From contig CBDUYN010000011.1 in the NCBI GenBank assembly GCA_965371445.1, positions 40,030 through 104,029 of the forward strand: a DNA stretch of 64,000 nt, given 5' to 3'. The DNA is from DASWIG01 sp965371445 (GTDB lineage Bacteria; Acidobacteriota; Thermoanaerobaculia; Multivoradales; J023). How positions within the stretch are numbered: the first letter of the stretch is position 1; each line of letters starts with the position of its first letter. Positions 1 through 29,368 of this stretch are shown piece by piece. The notes beneath the pieces are model-generated. The model was not told the origin of the DNA. It made no database searches and worked only from the letters and a program-made list of their open reading frames with translations. Position numbers and translations under genes: made by a program.

Positions 1-3000
1 TCGTGGATCGGGATCTGAGAGGCGTACCGTACGGCGTGGCGGGGGAGCTCTACCTCGGCGGTGCCGGCCTGGTTCGGGGATATCTGGCACGGCCGGCGCT
101 GACGGCGGAGCGCTTCGTCCCCGACCCCTGGAGCGCGCGGCGCCTTCCCCCGGCGGCGGGAGCACGGCTCTACCGGACGGGAGACCTGGCCCGCTATCTC
201 CCGGACGGCCACCTCGACCTCCTCGGCCGCATGGACTACCAGGTGAAGATCCGCGGCTTTCGCATCGAGCTCGGGGAAATCGAGGCGGCGCTCACCTCCC
301 ACGAGACGGTGGCGGAGGCGGTGGTGGTGGTGCGCCCGACGGGCGAAGACGGGGACCAGCGCCTGGTGGCCTACGCCGTGGCCGCCCACGACGGGAAGAA
401 AGCGCCCACCGTCGAGTCTTTGCGGAGCTCTCTCGCCACGAAGCTTCCCGGCTACATGATGCCTTCGGCCTTCGTCGTTCTGGAGGCGCTGCCGCTGACT
501 CCCAACGGCAAGATCGATCGGCAGGCTCTGCCCGCCCCGGGCGAGCCGGATTCCGCGGCTTCCGCGGCCGCCCCGCCGCGCACCGAGCTCGAACGGATCC
601 TGGCCGAGATCTGGTGCCGCCTCCTGGGTCGCGAGAAGGTCGGGGTCCATCAGAGCTTCTTCGATCTCGGCGGCCATTCTCTGCTGGTGACGCAGGTGAC
701 GAGCCAGCTGGGGAAAGCTCTTGGGCGCAGGATCTCGCCCGTCGAGATGTTCGAGCACCCGACCATCGCCTCGCTGGCCCGGGCGATCGACCCGCGGCCG
801 GCGGCGATGGCCGAAGCGCGGCGGCCCCGGCGGCGTGCCGGAGCGGGCACGGGGGACATCGCCATCATCGGCATGGCCGGCCGCTTCCCCGGGGCGCGCA
901 ATCTGGAGGAGCTCTGGAGCAACCTGGCCGCGGGCCGGGAAGCCGTCACTTTCTTTACGCCCGAAGAGCTGGCGGCGCAAGGCGTCCCCGCGGAGACACT
1001 CGCGGACCCGAGCTACGTTCCGGCCCGCGCGCTGCTCGACGAGGTGGAGCTTTTCGACGCCGGCTTTTTCGGCTTCAGCCCGCGGGAAGCACAACTCATG
1101 GATCCCCAACAGCGATTCTTCCTGGAGGTCGCCTGGGAGGCTCTGGAGGCCGCGGGCGTCGATCCGACGCGTTTTCCGGGAGAGATCGCGGTCTATGCCG
1201 GCGCCAGCCTGAGCACCTACTTCCTCCGTAACCTCTTCTCCCATCCCGCCCTGCTGGAAACCGGCACCGACATGGAGGTTTTGCTCGCCAACGACAAGGA
1301 CTACCTGGCCACACTCCTCTCCTACCGCTTCGATCTGAGGGGGCCGGCCATGAGCCTGGGCACCGCTTGCTCGACCTCGCTCGTGGCCGTGCATCAGGCC
1401 TGCCGGAGTCTCCTCAACGGGGAATGCGACGCCGCCCTGGCCGGTGGTTCCTCGATGAGCTTCCCCCAGCGTGCCGGCTATTTCTATCGCCAGGGTGGGA
1501 TTCTCTCGCCCGACGGGCACTGCCGGAGCTTCGACGCCAGGGCCTCGGGGACGCTCAAGGGCGACGGCGTAGGGGTGGTCGTCTTGAAGCGTCTACCGGA
1601 CGCCCTGGAGGCGCGTGACCCGATCCATGCGGTCATCAAGGGCACGGCCCTCAACAACGACGGGTCCGGAAAGATCGGCTTCACCGCTCCGAGCGTCGAA
1701 GGCCAGGCGGCGGTAATCGCCGAGGCCCAGCAGCAGGCGGGGGTCTCCCCGGAGACGATCACCTATGTCGAAGCCCACGGCACCGCCACGCCGCTGGGGG
1801 ATCCGGTGGAGATCCGGGCACTGACCCGGGCGTTTCGGGCCGGCACCGGGGAAAACGGCTTCTGCGCCCTCGGTTCGGTGAAGAGCAACCTCGGCCATCT
1901 GGACGCGGCAGCTGGTGTCACGGGGCTGATCAAGACGGTTCTGGCCTTGGAGCACCGGCAGATTCCGCCGAGCCTCCATTTCGAGACCCCCAATCCGGAG
2001 ATCGACTTCGCGTCGAGCCCGTTTTTCGTCAACACCGAGCTGCGGCCCTGGGACACGGACCAGCTTCCACGGCGTGCCGGAGTGAGCTCGTTCGGCCTCG
2101 GTGGAACCAACGCCCACGCGGTCTTGGAAGAGGCGCCTGACGTCTCGCCCCCGGCCCTCGCGTCGCCGCCGTATCTGCTGGTGCTTTCGGCGCGGACACC
2201 CGCGGCCCTTGAGGCGACGACGGATCGTCTGGCGGCACATCTCGCGGCTCGGCCGGAGGAGGATCTGGCCGACGTGTCGTGGACGCTTCTAGAAGGCCGG
2301 CGGCGCTTCGAGGCACGGCGCATCCTGGTCGCGGAAGACTCGCTGGACGCGGCCCGGGCCTTGACGGAGAGGGACTCCGCACGCCTCCAGGGGAGCTTCC
2401 GCCAGCCGCGGTCGCGGGCCGTGACCTTCCTGTTTCCAGGTCAGGGGGCACAGCAGCCGGGGATGGGAGCCGAGCTCTACGCAAAGGAGTCGCTTTTCCG
2501 CCAGACGCTCGATCGTAGCTGCGAGCTTCTGGAGCAGCCCCTGGGTCTGGACCTGAAAGAGGTGCTCTTTCCGGCGGCTGCGCGCGCGGCGCCAGCGGCG
2601 ACGCGGCTGCGCGAGACAGCGCTCGCCCAGCCGGCGCTTTTCGTGCTCGAGCACGCCCTGGCGCGTTTGTGGATGTCGTGGGGCGTCGAGCCCCAGGCGA
2701 TGCTCGGTCATTCGATCGGTGAATACGTCGCGGCGTGCCTGGGGGGGGTTTTTTCCCTCGAGGACGTCCTGCCGCTGGTCGCGGCACGGGGCCGGCTGAT
2801 GGGAGCGATGCCGGCGGGCGCGATGCTGGCGGTCCCGCGTCCGGAGTCGGAGATGGCGGCGTGGCTGGGCGAGGATTTGGAGCTGGCGGCGGTGAACGCT
2901 CCGCGGCGCTGCGTAGCGACGGGTCCGGTGGCGGCAATCGAGGAGCTCGAAAAGCGATTGGCATCGGCGAACGTCCCCTCCCGGCGGCTCCACACCTCGC

Positions 3001-6000
3001 ACGCCTTCCACTCGGCCATGATGGAGGATGCGCTCGGTCCCTTCCGGGAGGAGGTCAGGAGAGTCTCCCTGACGCCGCCGCGGATTGCATTCGTCTCCAA
3101 CGTCACAGGCTCCTGGATCACCGCCGGAGAAGCGACGGACCCGGAGTACTGGGTACGTCACCTGCGGGCGACGGTCCGTTTCGCCGATGGCGTGGGATTG
3201 CTCCTCGACGAGCCGGACCGGGCGCTCGTCGAGGTGGGCCCGGGCAACGTGTTGACCACGCTGGCCCGGGAACAGGCCGGGGAAGACGCCGGCCTGCTCC
3301 TGGCATCCTTGCCCCATGCCGGAGATCGACGTCCGGCGCGGGCTTTCCTGCTCACCGCGGCCGGCCGGCTCTGGCTTGCCGGTGTGGAGATCTCCGGTGC
3401 GGGCTTGTTCGCTGACGGGCGCCGCCGCCTGGCGTTGCCGACCTATCCCTTCGAGCACCAGCGTTACTGGATCGAGCCCGGGCTGCGGCCCGAGACGGCT
3501 CAGGCCGAGCCCGGAGACGCCGCTTTGCGCAAGAAGACGCAGCTCGACGAGTGGTTCTATCTCCCGGCCTGGAGGGCGACGCCGGCGCTCCCGCCGCTGG
3601 CACCGGGAAAGCTGGCCGAGGAGGAACGAACGTGGCTGGTCTTTGTCGAGGACGGCCCTCTCGGAGGTGCTGTCGTGGAACGTCTCAAGGCGGAGCGCCA
3701 GCGGGTGGCGACGGTCACCGCCGGCAGCCGGTATGCTCGTCTCGCCGACGACGCCTGGGCGATCGATCCGCGACTGGCGGCGGACTATCAGCGGTTGCTT
3801 GCGGAGCTGGGGGCGCCGCCGAGCTTCGTCCTCCATCTCTGGACCGTCGGCGAGATGCCCGCCGAGGCCGTCGACGCCAGGATGTTCGAGCAGGCGCGGG
3901 TGCTGGGTTACTCCAGCCTCCTCTTCCTGGCCCAGGCGCTCGCCGCGGCGCCGTCCGCCGATCCGCTCCAACTCGTGGTGGTTTCGAGCCAGCTCTACGA
4001 CGTCAGCGGGCTCGAAGCGACTTGTCCGGAGAAAGCGACCCTCCTGGGACCCTTGCTGGTAATTCCCCAGGAGCATCCGTCCATCGCCTGCCTCAGCGTC
4101 GACGTCGTCCCAGCCGCGGCCGACAGCACCGAGCTCGCCGAGCGGATTCTGTGCGAGGCCGTGACGCCGTCGAGCGACGTGGCGGTGGCCTGCCGGGGCT
4201 TCCGGCGATGGGTCCGCGCGTTCGACAAGATCGAGCTCAAGGCGTCGACGGCGAGCGTCCCGGTGCTCCGCGACCGCGGGGTCTACCTCATCACCGGCGG
4301 TCTGGGCAACGTCGGTCTTTTGCTCGCCGAGCACCTGGCGAAGACGGTGAAAGCGAGGTTGGTGCTCCTCGGCCGTTCCGGGCTGCCTCCCGGAGCGCAG
4401 CAGGACGCCTGGCTCCGGGCGCACGGCGACGAGGACCCACAAAGTCGCAGGATCACCCGGGTCAGGGCCCTGGAGTCGATGGGAGCGGAGGTTCTCGTCG
4501 TCCGGGCGGACGTGGCCGACCGGACGCGAATGCGCTCGGTGCTGCGGAGCATCGACGAACGTTTCGGCGAGCTCCACGGCGTCATTCACGCCGCGGGGAT
4601 AACGCGGAACTTTCAACCGCTCACCAGAATCGGCGACGAGGAGTCGCAAGCCCAGTTCAGGTCCAAAGTCCACGGGCTCTACGTGCTGGAGGAAGCGCTG
4701 GCGGAACGGCCGTGCGATTTCCGCCTCCTGATTTCCTCCAACGCGTCGGTCCTGGGGGGCCTGGGCTTCATCGCCTACGCCGCGGCCAACGCTTTCATGG
4801 ATGCCTTTGCTGCGGCCCGCGGCAGAGACGGCCGCCGGCGCTGGATCAGCTCCAACTGGGACGGTTGGCCGGCCGAAAAGCCGGCCAAATCGGCGCCGGC
4901 GACTGCCGCGCAGGAGCTCTCGATGACCGTGGAAGAGAGCCTCCAGGCTTTCGACCGGGTCCTCCTCGGCGCGTCGTTTCCTCAGGTGATCGTCGCCACC
5001 GGCGACCTCGAGGCGCGGCTTGCGGTGTGGGTCCGGCGCCGGTGGGAGGAACCTGAGGTCGCCGAAGCGCTCTACCAGCGGCCGGAGCTCGAGAGCCGCT
5101 ACGCCGCGCCGCGCAACGAGATCGAGGAGAAGCTGACCGAGATCTGGCAGAGCGTCCTGGCGATTTCGCCGATCGGCATTCATGACAACTTCTTCGACCT
5201 GGGGGGCCATTCCCTGATGGCCATCCAGATCGCCTCGCGCGTGGCGGAGACTTGTGGGGTCGAGCTGGAGGTTCGGAGCCTGTTCGAGACGCCGACGGTG
5301 GCCGGGCTGGCAGAGCACGTCGGGGCGGCACGATCGAAGCTTGGGCCCGCGGATACGGGACCCGCCGCCGACCTCGGCTCGACACCTCCCCTCGTAGCCG
5401 TGTCTCGTGACCAGGAGCTGCCGCTCTCTTTCGCCCAGCAGAGGCTCTGGTTTCTGGCCCAGCTGGAACCCGAAAACCCCGAGTACAACCTGCCGGCGGC
5501 CATCGCCATCGGCGGACCGCTCGACGTGGCGGTCCTCAGCCGATGCCTGGACGAAGTCGTTCGGCGCCACGAGACCCTTCGCACCCACTTCGCCGAAAGC
5601 GAGGACGGCCCCGTCCAACTCATCGATCCGCCCCGTAGCCAGGCCCTGCCGGTCGTCGACCTCGCGGGCCTTGCGGCCGGACGCCACCAGGCCGAGATCC
5701 GGCGGCTGGCCGCCGCCGACGCCGTGCGGCCCTTCGACCTCGCCCGTGGGCCGCTCCTGCGCACCCTGCTGGTGGCGCTCGGTGACGAGCACGTCTTCCT
5801 TCTCAACCAGCACCACATCGTCTCCGACGGCTGGTCGATCGGGGTGCTGGTCCGCGAGGTCGCCGCCCTCTACCACGCCTTCGCACGGGGCGAGGCGTCC
5901 CCGCTAGGCGTGCTCCCGGTCCAGTACGCCGACTTCGCCGTCTGGCAGCGGCAGTGGCTCGACGGCGAGACGTTGCAACGCCAGGTCGACTACTGGAGAC

Positions 6001-8661
6001 GGAAGCTCGCCGGAGTCGAGGTACTTGAGCTCCCCACCGACCGGCCGCGGCCGGCGGTGTCCTCGTCGCGCGGCGCGCAGCGGCCCCTCACCTTTCCGCG
6101 GCCGCTCGTCGAGGCCCTGGAAGCCCTGAGCCAGGCCCACGGGACGACGCTTTTCATGACGCTTCTCGCCGCCTTCAAGGTCCTGCTCCACCGCTACACC
6201 GCGCAGCGCGACATCGCGGTCGGCTCGCCAATCGCCGGACGCCGGCACCGCGAGATCGAGGGGCTCGTCGGCTTCTTCGTCAACACCCTGGTGCTGCGTA
6301 GCGACCTGGCGGGAACCTTCGTCGAGCTCCTGGAGCAGGTGCGGGAGACGGCACTGGAGGCCTATGCTCATCAGGACCTGCCCTTCGAGCAACTGGTCAA
6401 GGAGCTTAATCCGGAGCGCGACCGCAGCCGCACGCCGCTTTTCCAGGTGGTGCTCGTGCTCCAGAACGCGCCCTTGGAGACCCTGGAGATCGAGGGGCTC
6501 ACCCTGAGGCCGCTCCTGACGGACAGCGGGACGGCGAAGTTCGACCTGACCCTGGACCTCGCGTCCCAGCCCGAAGGCCTGGTGGGATCGGTCGAGCATG
6601 CCACCGACCTCTTCGACACGGTCACGATCGTCCGCCTGGGCCGACACCTCGAGACCCTGATGGAAGCGATCGTGGCCCAGCCCCAGGAGAAGATCGCAGA
6701 GCTCGAGCTCCTGAGGACGGCAGAGCGCCAGCAGCTGCTCGAGGAATGGACCGGCACCGCCACGGCCTATCCGCGCGACACCACGGTGCACGACCTCTTT
6801 TCGGCCTGGTCCGCCCGCTCACCCGAGGCTGTGGCTTTGGCATGGGAGGGAGACGACGGCGACGTCCGCGAGATGAGCTACGGCGAGCTCGAACGACGGT
6901 CGAACCAGCTGGGCTCGTACCTGCGGCGCCGGGGGGTGAGGCCGGAGGTGCCAGTCGGCCTTTGCGTCGAGCGTTCACCGGAGATGGTGGTGGCGATCCT
7001 GGCCGTTCTCAAGGCCGGCGGTGCGTACGTCCCGCTGGATCCCGCTGACCCCGAGGCACGGCTCGCGTTCCTCGTCGCGGACAGCCGGGTATCGATGGTG
7101 ATCACCCAGGCACACCTCGCCGGACGGATCCCGGAAGCAGTCTCGGCGCTGTGTCTCGACGCCGGCTGGGAGGCGATCGCGGGGGAGGACGACGAGCGTC
7201 TCTTGTCGCCGGTGACGGCCGAAAACCTCTGCTACGTGATGTACACCTCGGGGACCACGGGGACACCGAAGGGCAGCGCCGTTGCTCACCGCGCGGTGGT
7301 GCGGCTGGTGCGGGAGACCGACTACGCCGACTTCGGCCCCGAGGAGGTCTTCCTGCAGCTCGCGCCGATCTCCTTCGACGCCTCCACCCTCGAAATCTGG
7401 GGACCGCTCCTGAACGGCGGCCGACTGGTGCTCTACCCGCCGCGGAGCCTGTCGCTCGCCGAGCTGGCGGCCCAGCTCGGACGCCACGCCGTCACTACCC
7501 TGTGGTTGACGGCGGGGCTCTTCCACCAGATGGTGGAGAGCCACGCCGAGAGCCTGGCACCACTGCGCCAGCTGCTGGCGGGAGGAGACGTCCTCTCGCC
7601 GCCTCATGTGCGGGCGGTCCTGGAGAAGCTCGACGGCTGGCTCGTCAACGGCTACGGCCCGACCGAAAACACCACCTTCACCTGCTGTCACCGGATGCGG
7701 GGTGGCGCCGGAACCGTCGCGTCGGTACCGGTCGGCCGTCCGGTCGCCAACACCCGGATCTACCTCGTGGACCGCGACCTGGCGCCGGTGCCGGTCGGAG
7801 TGCCGGGAGCTCTCCTCGCCGGCGGCGACGGTCTGTCGCGGGGATATCACGCGCGGCCGTCGCTGACCGCGGAGAGCTTCATCCCCGACCCGTTCAGCAC
7901 CGGGTCGCCGCCGCGAGCAGCCGGCGGACGGCTCTACAAGACAGGGGACCTGGCGCGCTACTTGCCGGACGGCACGGTGGAGTTTCTGGGACGCCTCGAC
8001 ATGCAGGTGAAGATCCGCGGCTTCCGGATCGAGCCGGGGGAGATCGAGACGATGCTTCAGGCCCACGAGGCCATCACGGAGGCCGTGGTCGTAGCGCGGG
8101 AGGACGTCGAGGGCGACCGGCGCCTGGTGGCCTATGTCGTTGCCCGAGCCGAGCCGCCGGCAACGGCGCAGCTCAGGAGCTTTCTGGCGAAGAAGCTCCC
8201 GCCCTACATGGTGCCTTCGGCCCTGGTCGTGCTGGAGGAGCTACCGCTGAGCGCCAACGGCAAGGTGGATCGCCGCGCTCTGCCGGCGCCGGATGCCAGG
8301 CCGGCCGAGGAGGCCTACGTGGCACCGCGCACGCCCACGGAGGAGGCCCTGGCCGGGATCTGGTCAGAGATCCTCGGGGTGGGACGCGTCGGCGTCCTCG
8401 ACGACTTTTTCGAGCTCGGCGGCCATTCGCTGCTCGCCACCCGCCTGGTCTCCCGGATGAACAAGGCCTTCCGTGCCGAGCTGCCCATCAGCAGCCTCTT
8501 CGACGCAACCACGGTGGCGAAGATGGGGCAGGTCCTGATCGAGAACGAGCCCCGGCCGGGGCAGACGGAAAAGGTGGCCCGGCTCCTGCTCAAGGTCCGG
8601 AAGTTGTCCGCCGAGGACCTCCGGGAGACACTCGCGAGAAAAAGAGAGGAGATCTCCTCCC

Positions 8662-8669
<8 letters not shown>
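1..8669 (+). CDS. Hybrid NRPS/PKS, 5' end outside window: A(C-term)-PCP-KS-AT-KR-ACP-C-A(Val)-PCP
   Basis: Multimodular assembly-line enzyme cut by the left edge; residues are counted from the codon at base 3. Residues 1-180 are the C-terminal part of an A domain (A8 KIRGFRIELGE, A10 NGKIDR). A PCP follows (Ser226 in GGHSL). KS spans about 285-710 with Cys456 in GTACSTS. AT spans about 800-1157 with Ser904 in GHSIGEY and HAFH at 1000-1003, the malonyl-CoA signature. KR spans about 1175-1650 with TGGLGNVG at 1431 and Ser1579, Tyr1592 and Asn1596, so it is probably active. ACP carries Ser1737. C starts near 1806 with HHIVSDGW at 1937. The second A domain has pocket residues DALWLGGTF(K), valine-like. 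The last PCP has Ser2809. The tail (2846-2888) looks like a C-terminal docking helix for the next protein. The truncated A domain closely matches the Ala-type A domain at 16560-18085, so an Ala-ketide then Val is inferred. Confidence 0.95.
45..3470 (+). repeat. Duplicated A(C-term)-PCP-KS-AT block, copy 1
   Basis: Collinear with 17575-21050 at both protein and nucleotide level, including long shared runs such as the segment after GELYLGGAG and the KS active-site region. Similarity falls sharply where the KR begins. Confidence 0.8.
855..5310 (+). other. PKS module KS-AT-KR-ACP (first, malonyl, reducing)
   Basis: Module inside the first synthetase. KS (855-2140), malonyl-type AT (2427-3470), KR (about 3525-4950) and ACP (about 5100-5310). 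KR has the nucleotide-binding TGGLGNVG and Ser/Tyr/Asn residues; no DH or ER domain is present. It should extend the upstream aminoacyl chain by two carbons and leave a beta-hydroxyl, giving a statine-type gamma-amino-beta-hydroxy acid. The usual LDD of B-type KRs is absent. Confidence 0.88.
8541..8666 (+). other. C-terminal docking helix, pair 1 donor
   Basis: Last about 42 residues of the first synthetase (PGQTEKVARLLLKVR ... SAEDLRETL), rich in basic and Leu residues. The same pattern recurs at 54903-55031, and each is followed by a protein with the same type of N-terminal acidic helix. Confidence 0.55.
8644..8661 (+). promoter_or_regulatory. Ribosome binding site inside a 14-bp palindrome
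   Basis: The Shine-Dalgarno GAGGAG for the ATG at 8662 is the left arm of a perfect palindrome, GAGGAGATCTCCTC (8646-8659). In RNA it can fold as GAGGA-gauc-UCCUC and hide the site. Since it lies in the last codons of the upstream gene, a translating ribosome would open it, which fits translational coupling. Confidence 0.55.
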
Positions 8670-27144
<18,475 letters not shown>

Positions 27145-27149
27145 ACCAT

Positions 27150-27153
27150 GGAG
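27150..27153 (+). promoter_or_regulatory. Ribosome binding site deciding the start at 27162
   Basis: GGAG 8 nt before ATG 27162; supports this start over GTG 27141. Confidence 0.65.
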
Positions 27154-27161
27154 TTACGAAG

Positions 27162-29348
27162 ATGAAAAAGATCTCGACCCTCGGTATTTTGTTGTTGTTG
27201 AGCCATGCCACCTATGGGCAGGAGGTCCCCCCCCCCGAGTTCGTCGTTTCTGCACCGGTGTTCTCGTCGGCGCCGAAGATCGACGGCCACCTCGACGACG
27301 AGGTCTGGAGGGCGGCAGTGGTGATCGACACGTTCATCGAGATCGAGCCCGACAAGGGAGAGCCGGCGAGCGAAAAAACGGAGGTCATGATTGGTTATGA
27401 CGAAAAAAATCTCTACATCGGGGCGCGCTGCTACACGGAACCGGGAAATATCAACGCGGTCATGATGCAGCGAGACGCGTATCTGGGGGACGAGGACTCG
27501 TTGCATATCGTACTGGATACCTTCCACGACAAGAGGAGCGGGTTTTATTTCGCGATCACGCCGCTCGGAGCCCAGGTCGACGGGCTGGTGCGAAGCGACG
27601 GCGACGAAGTCAACCTCAGCTGGGACGGCATCTGGTACTCGGCCACTTCCCAGGACGCGGAAGGTTGGGTCGCCGAGCTCGCGATCCCCTTCCGGACCTT
27701 GCGTTTCCCCAAAGAAGAGGAGCAGACCTGGGGTCTGAACCTCCACCGCAAGATCGTCCACACCCGCGAGTACGTCCTCTGGAGGCCGGCGGAAAGCTCC
27801 AACCCGGAAACTGCGGTCTTCAAGTTGTCGCAGGCCGGCGAGCTCACCGGTCTCAAGGGCCTCAAGCAGGGCCGAACCTTGGACATCAAGCCCTATGTGC
27901 TCGCCCGGATCGACCAGAGCGACACGCGCGGCGACGACGAAGACCTCGAGGTCGGGGTCGACGTCAAGAAGGGCCTGACTTCGGGCCTGACGCTCGACCT
28001 CACCTACAACCTCGACTTCGCGGAGGCGGAAGCTGACCATCAGCAGATCAACCTGACCCGGTTCAAGCTGTTTTTTCCCGAAAAGCGCGATTTCTTCCTG
28101 GAAGGGGCGAGTCTGTTTTATTTTGGCGATCGTCCGGACAACCTCAGAAGCTCCCAGAGTATTCTTTTTTTCAGTCGGCGGATCGGTTTGACCGAAGACG
28201 CCCAACATGAGGTTCCGGTGCTTGGCGGAGCCAAGATTTCTGGCCGGGCCGGCGGTATGGACATCGGTTTCTTGAACCTCACCACCGACGAGGTGGGTGA
28301 GCTCGGCGAGCCGCGGACGAGCTACACCGTCCTGCGGCTCAAGAGAAACATCCTGGAGAAATCCTCGGTCGGCCTCATGTGGCTCAACAAGGCAGTCAAG
28401 AACGGTGCGGACAACAGCTCGATGGGCTTCGACTGGGACTTCGGTGCCGGGAAGTACTTCCGGACCGGAGGGTTTCTGGCCAAGACCTCGACACCGGGAC
28501 TTGAGGGAGACGACCGGGCGGCGATGGCCGACGTCGTCTGGGACAGCAAGTACCTCTTCGCCAAGGGCTCCTATACCGACATCGGTCAAAACTTCAATCC
28601 GGAGATGGGCTTTTTCCCGCGCCTCGGCATCCGCGAGTCGCGTGGCACCGCCATCGTCAACACCTTCCCCAAGCTCGGGAATCTGCGCGGTGTCTATTTC
28701 GTAGAGGAGCTCGTCCACGTCACGGATCAGAACGGCGACTTGGAATCCCAGAACATCTTCTCGGAGATCGACGTGTCCTGGAACAACTTCGCCCTCATAG
28801 CATTCAAGTTCTCAGACCGGACCGAGGTGTTGAAAACCAGCTTAGAAATCCATCCAGGCGTGTTCGTCCCGCCGGGCAGGTATGATTTTTTGAGCTATTT
28901 CATGGGATGGCAGTCGATCCCCGACAAGCCCGTCCTCGTCTTCAGCAGGATGGAAGTGGGTGAGCTCTACGACGGCGATTTCAGCGAGCTGGTCCTGGGG
29001 TTCTGGCTACGCCCGGTGCGCGGTCTCCTCGCCATTATCATCATCGATCACACCGACGTCGACTTCCCGGAGCGTCCCGAATTCAACCTCCCCGCCAGAG
29101 ACTTCACCGTCGACCTCGTATCGTTCAACGTGACCTACGCCGTCTCTCCGACGCTTTCCGGGCGGACCCTCGTCGAATGGCGCAAAGACGACAACCTGGA
29201 CGCCAACATCGCCGTCAAGTGGATCTACAAGCCAGGTGCCGCTTTCTATCTCGTCTACAACGAACGCCGTGACCTCACGGGTCAGCTCGGTACTCTCTCC
29301 GGCCCGACGGACCGGTCGTTCATCGCCAAGGCGACCTTTTTCTTCTGA
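27162..29348 (+). CDS. CBM9-like/DUF5916 outer-membrane beta-barrel protein, copy 1
   Basis: Predicted 728-residue secreted outer-membrane protein. A Lys-Lys N-region and Leu-rich core (MKKISTLGILLLL) with likely cleavage near YGQ form a signal peptide. A CBM9-like beta-sandwich follows (about 30-220; conserved PKIDGHLDDEVW, WDGIWYS, IPFRTLRF). The rest (about 230-728) is a DUF5916-type region of alternating aromatic/polar strands ending in Phe-Phe-Phe, as expected for BAM-recognised barrels. The ATG at 27162 is preferred over the upstream in-frame GTG at 27141 because it has GGAG 8 nt upstream and begins the signal peptide exactly. Function is unknown; location between synthetases suggests export or surface handling of the product, which is inference. 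Base composition is clearly less GC-rich than the flanking synthetases. It is a paralogue of the gene at 36710-38887. Confidence 0.85.
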   Translation: MKKISTLGILLLLSHATYGQEVPPPEFVVSAPVFSSAPKIDGHLDDEVWRAAVVIDTFIEIEPDKGEPASEKTEVMIGYDEKNLYIGARCYTEPGNINAVMMQRDAYLGDEDSLHIVLDTFHDKRSGFYFAITPLGAQVDGLVRSDGDEVNLSWDGIWYSATSQDAEGWVAELAIPFRTLRFPKEEEQTWGLNLHRKIVHTREYVLWRPAESSNPETAVFKLSQAGELTGLKGLKQGRTLDIKPYVLARIDQSDTRGDDEDLEVGVDVKKGLTSGLTLDLTYNLDFAEAEADHQQINLTRFKLFFPEKRDFFLEGASLFYFGDRPDNLRSSQSILFFSRRIGLTEDAQHEVPVLGGAKISGRAGGMDIGFLNLTTDEVGELGEPRTSYTVLRLKRNILEKSSVGLMWLNKAVKNGADNSSMGFDWDFGAGKYFRTGGFLAKTSTPGLEGDDRAAMADVVWDSKYLFAKGSYTDIGQNFNPEMGFFPRLGIRESRGTAIVNTFPKLGNLRGVYFVEELVHVTDQNGDLESQNIFSEIDVSWNNFALIAFKFSDRTEVLKTSLEIHPGVFVPPGRYDFLSYFMGWQSIPDKPVLVFSRMEVGELYDGDFSELVLGFWLRPVRGLLAIIIIDHTDVDFPERPEFNLPARDFTVDLVSFNVTYAVSPTLSGRTLVEWRKDDNLDANIAVKWIYKPGAAFYLVYNERRDLTGQLGTLSGPTDRSFIAKATFFF

Positions 29349-29352
29349 GTCC

Positions 29353-29359
29353 GGGAGGT
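29353..29359 (+). promoter_or_regulatory. Ribosome binding site
   Basis: GGGAGGT, 9 nt before ATG 29369, in a 20-bp gap that has no other visible signal. Confidence 0.7.
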
Positions 29360-29368
29360 GGGACCGCG

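Noticed and set aside
3..5. GTG at base 3 as the true start of the first gene
   Set aside because: The frame enters in the middle of an A domain just before the GELYLGGAG motif, so the gene begins to the left of the window.
2741..2754. G8T6 run as a possible frameshift in the first AT domain
   Set aside because: The AT reading frame continues unbroken (CLGGVFSLEDV) and matches the two other AT domains, so no frameshift is needed.
2289..5876. 1195-codon open frame on the - strand
   Set aside because: Antisense to KS-AT-KR-ACP-C code; its peptide is low-complexity Arg/Gly/Pro/His-rich with no recognisable domain. Long antisense frames are expected opposite GC-rich coding DNA, and similar ones recur opposite homologous domains (15637-17832, 23509-25692, 40084-42711).
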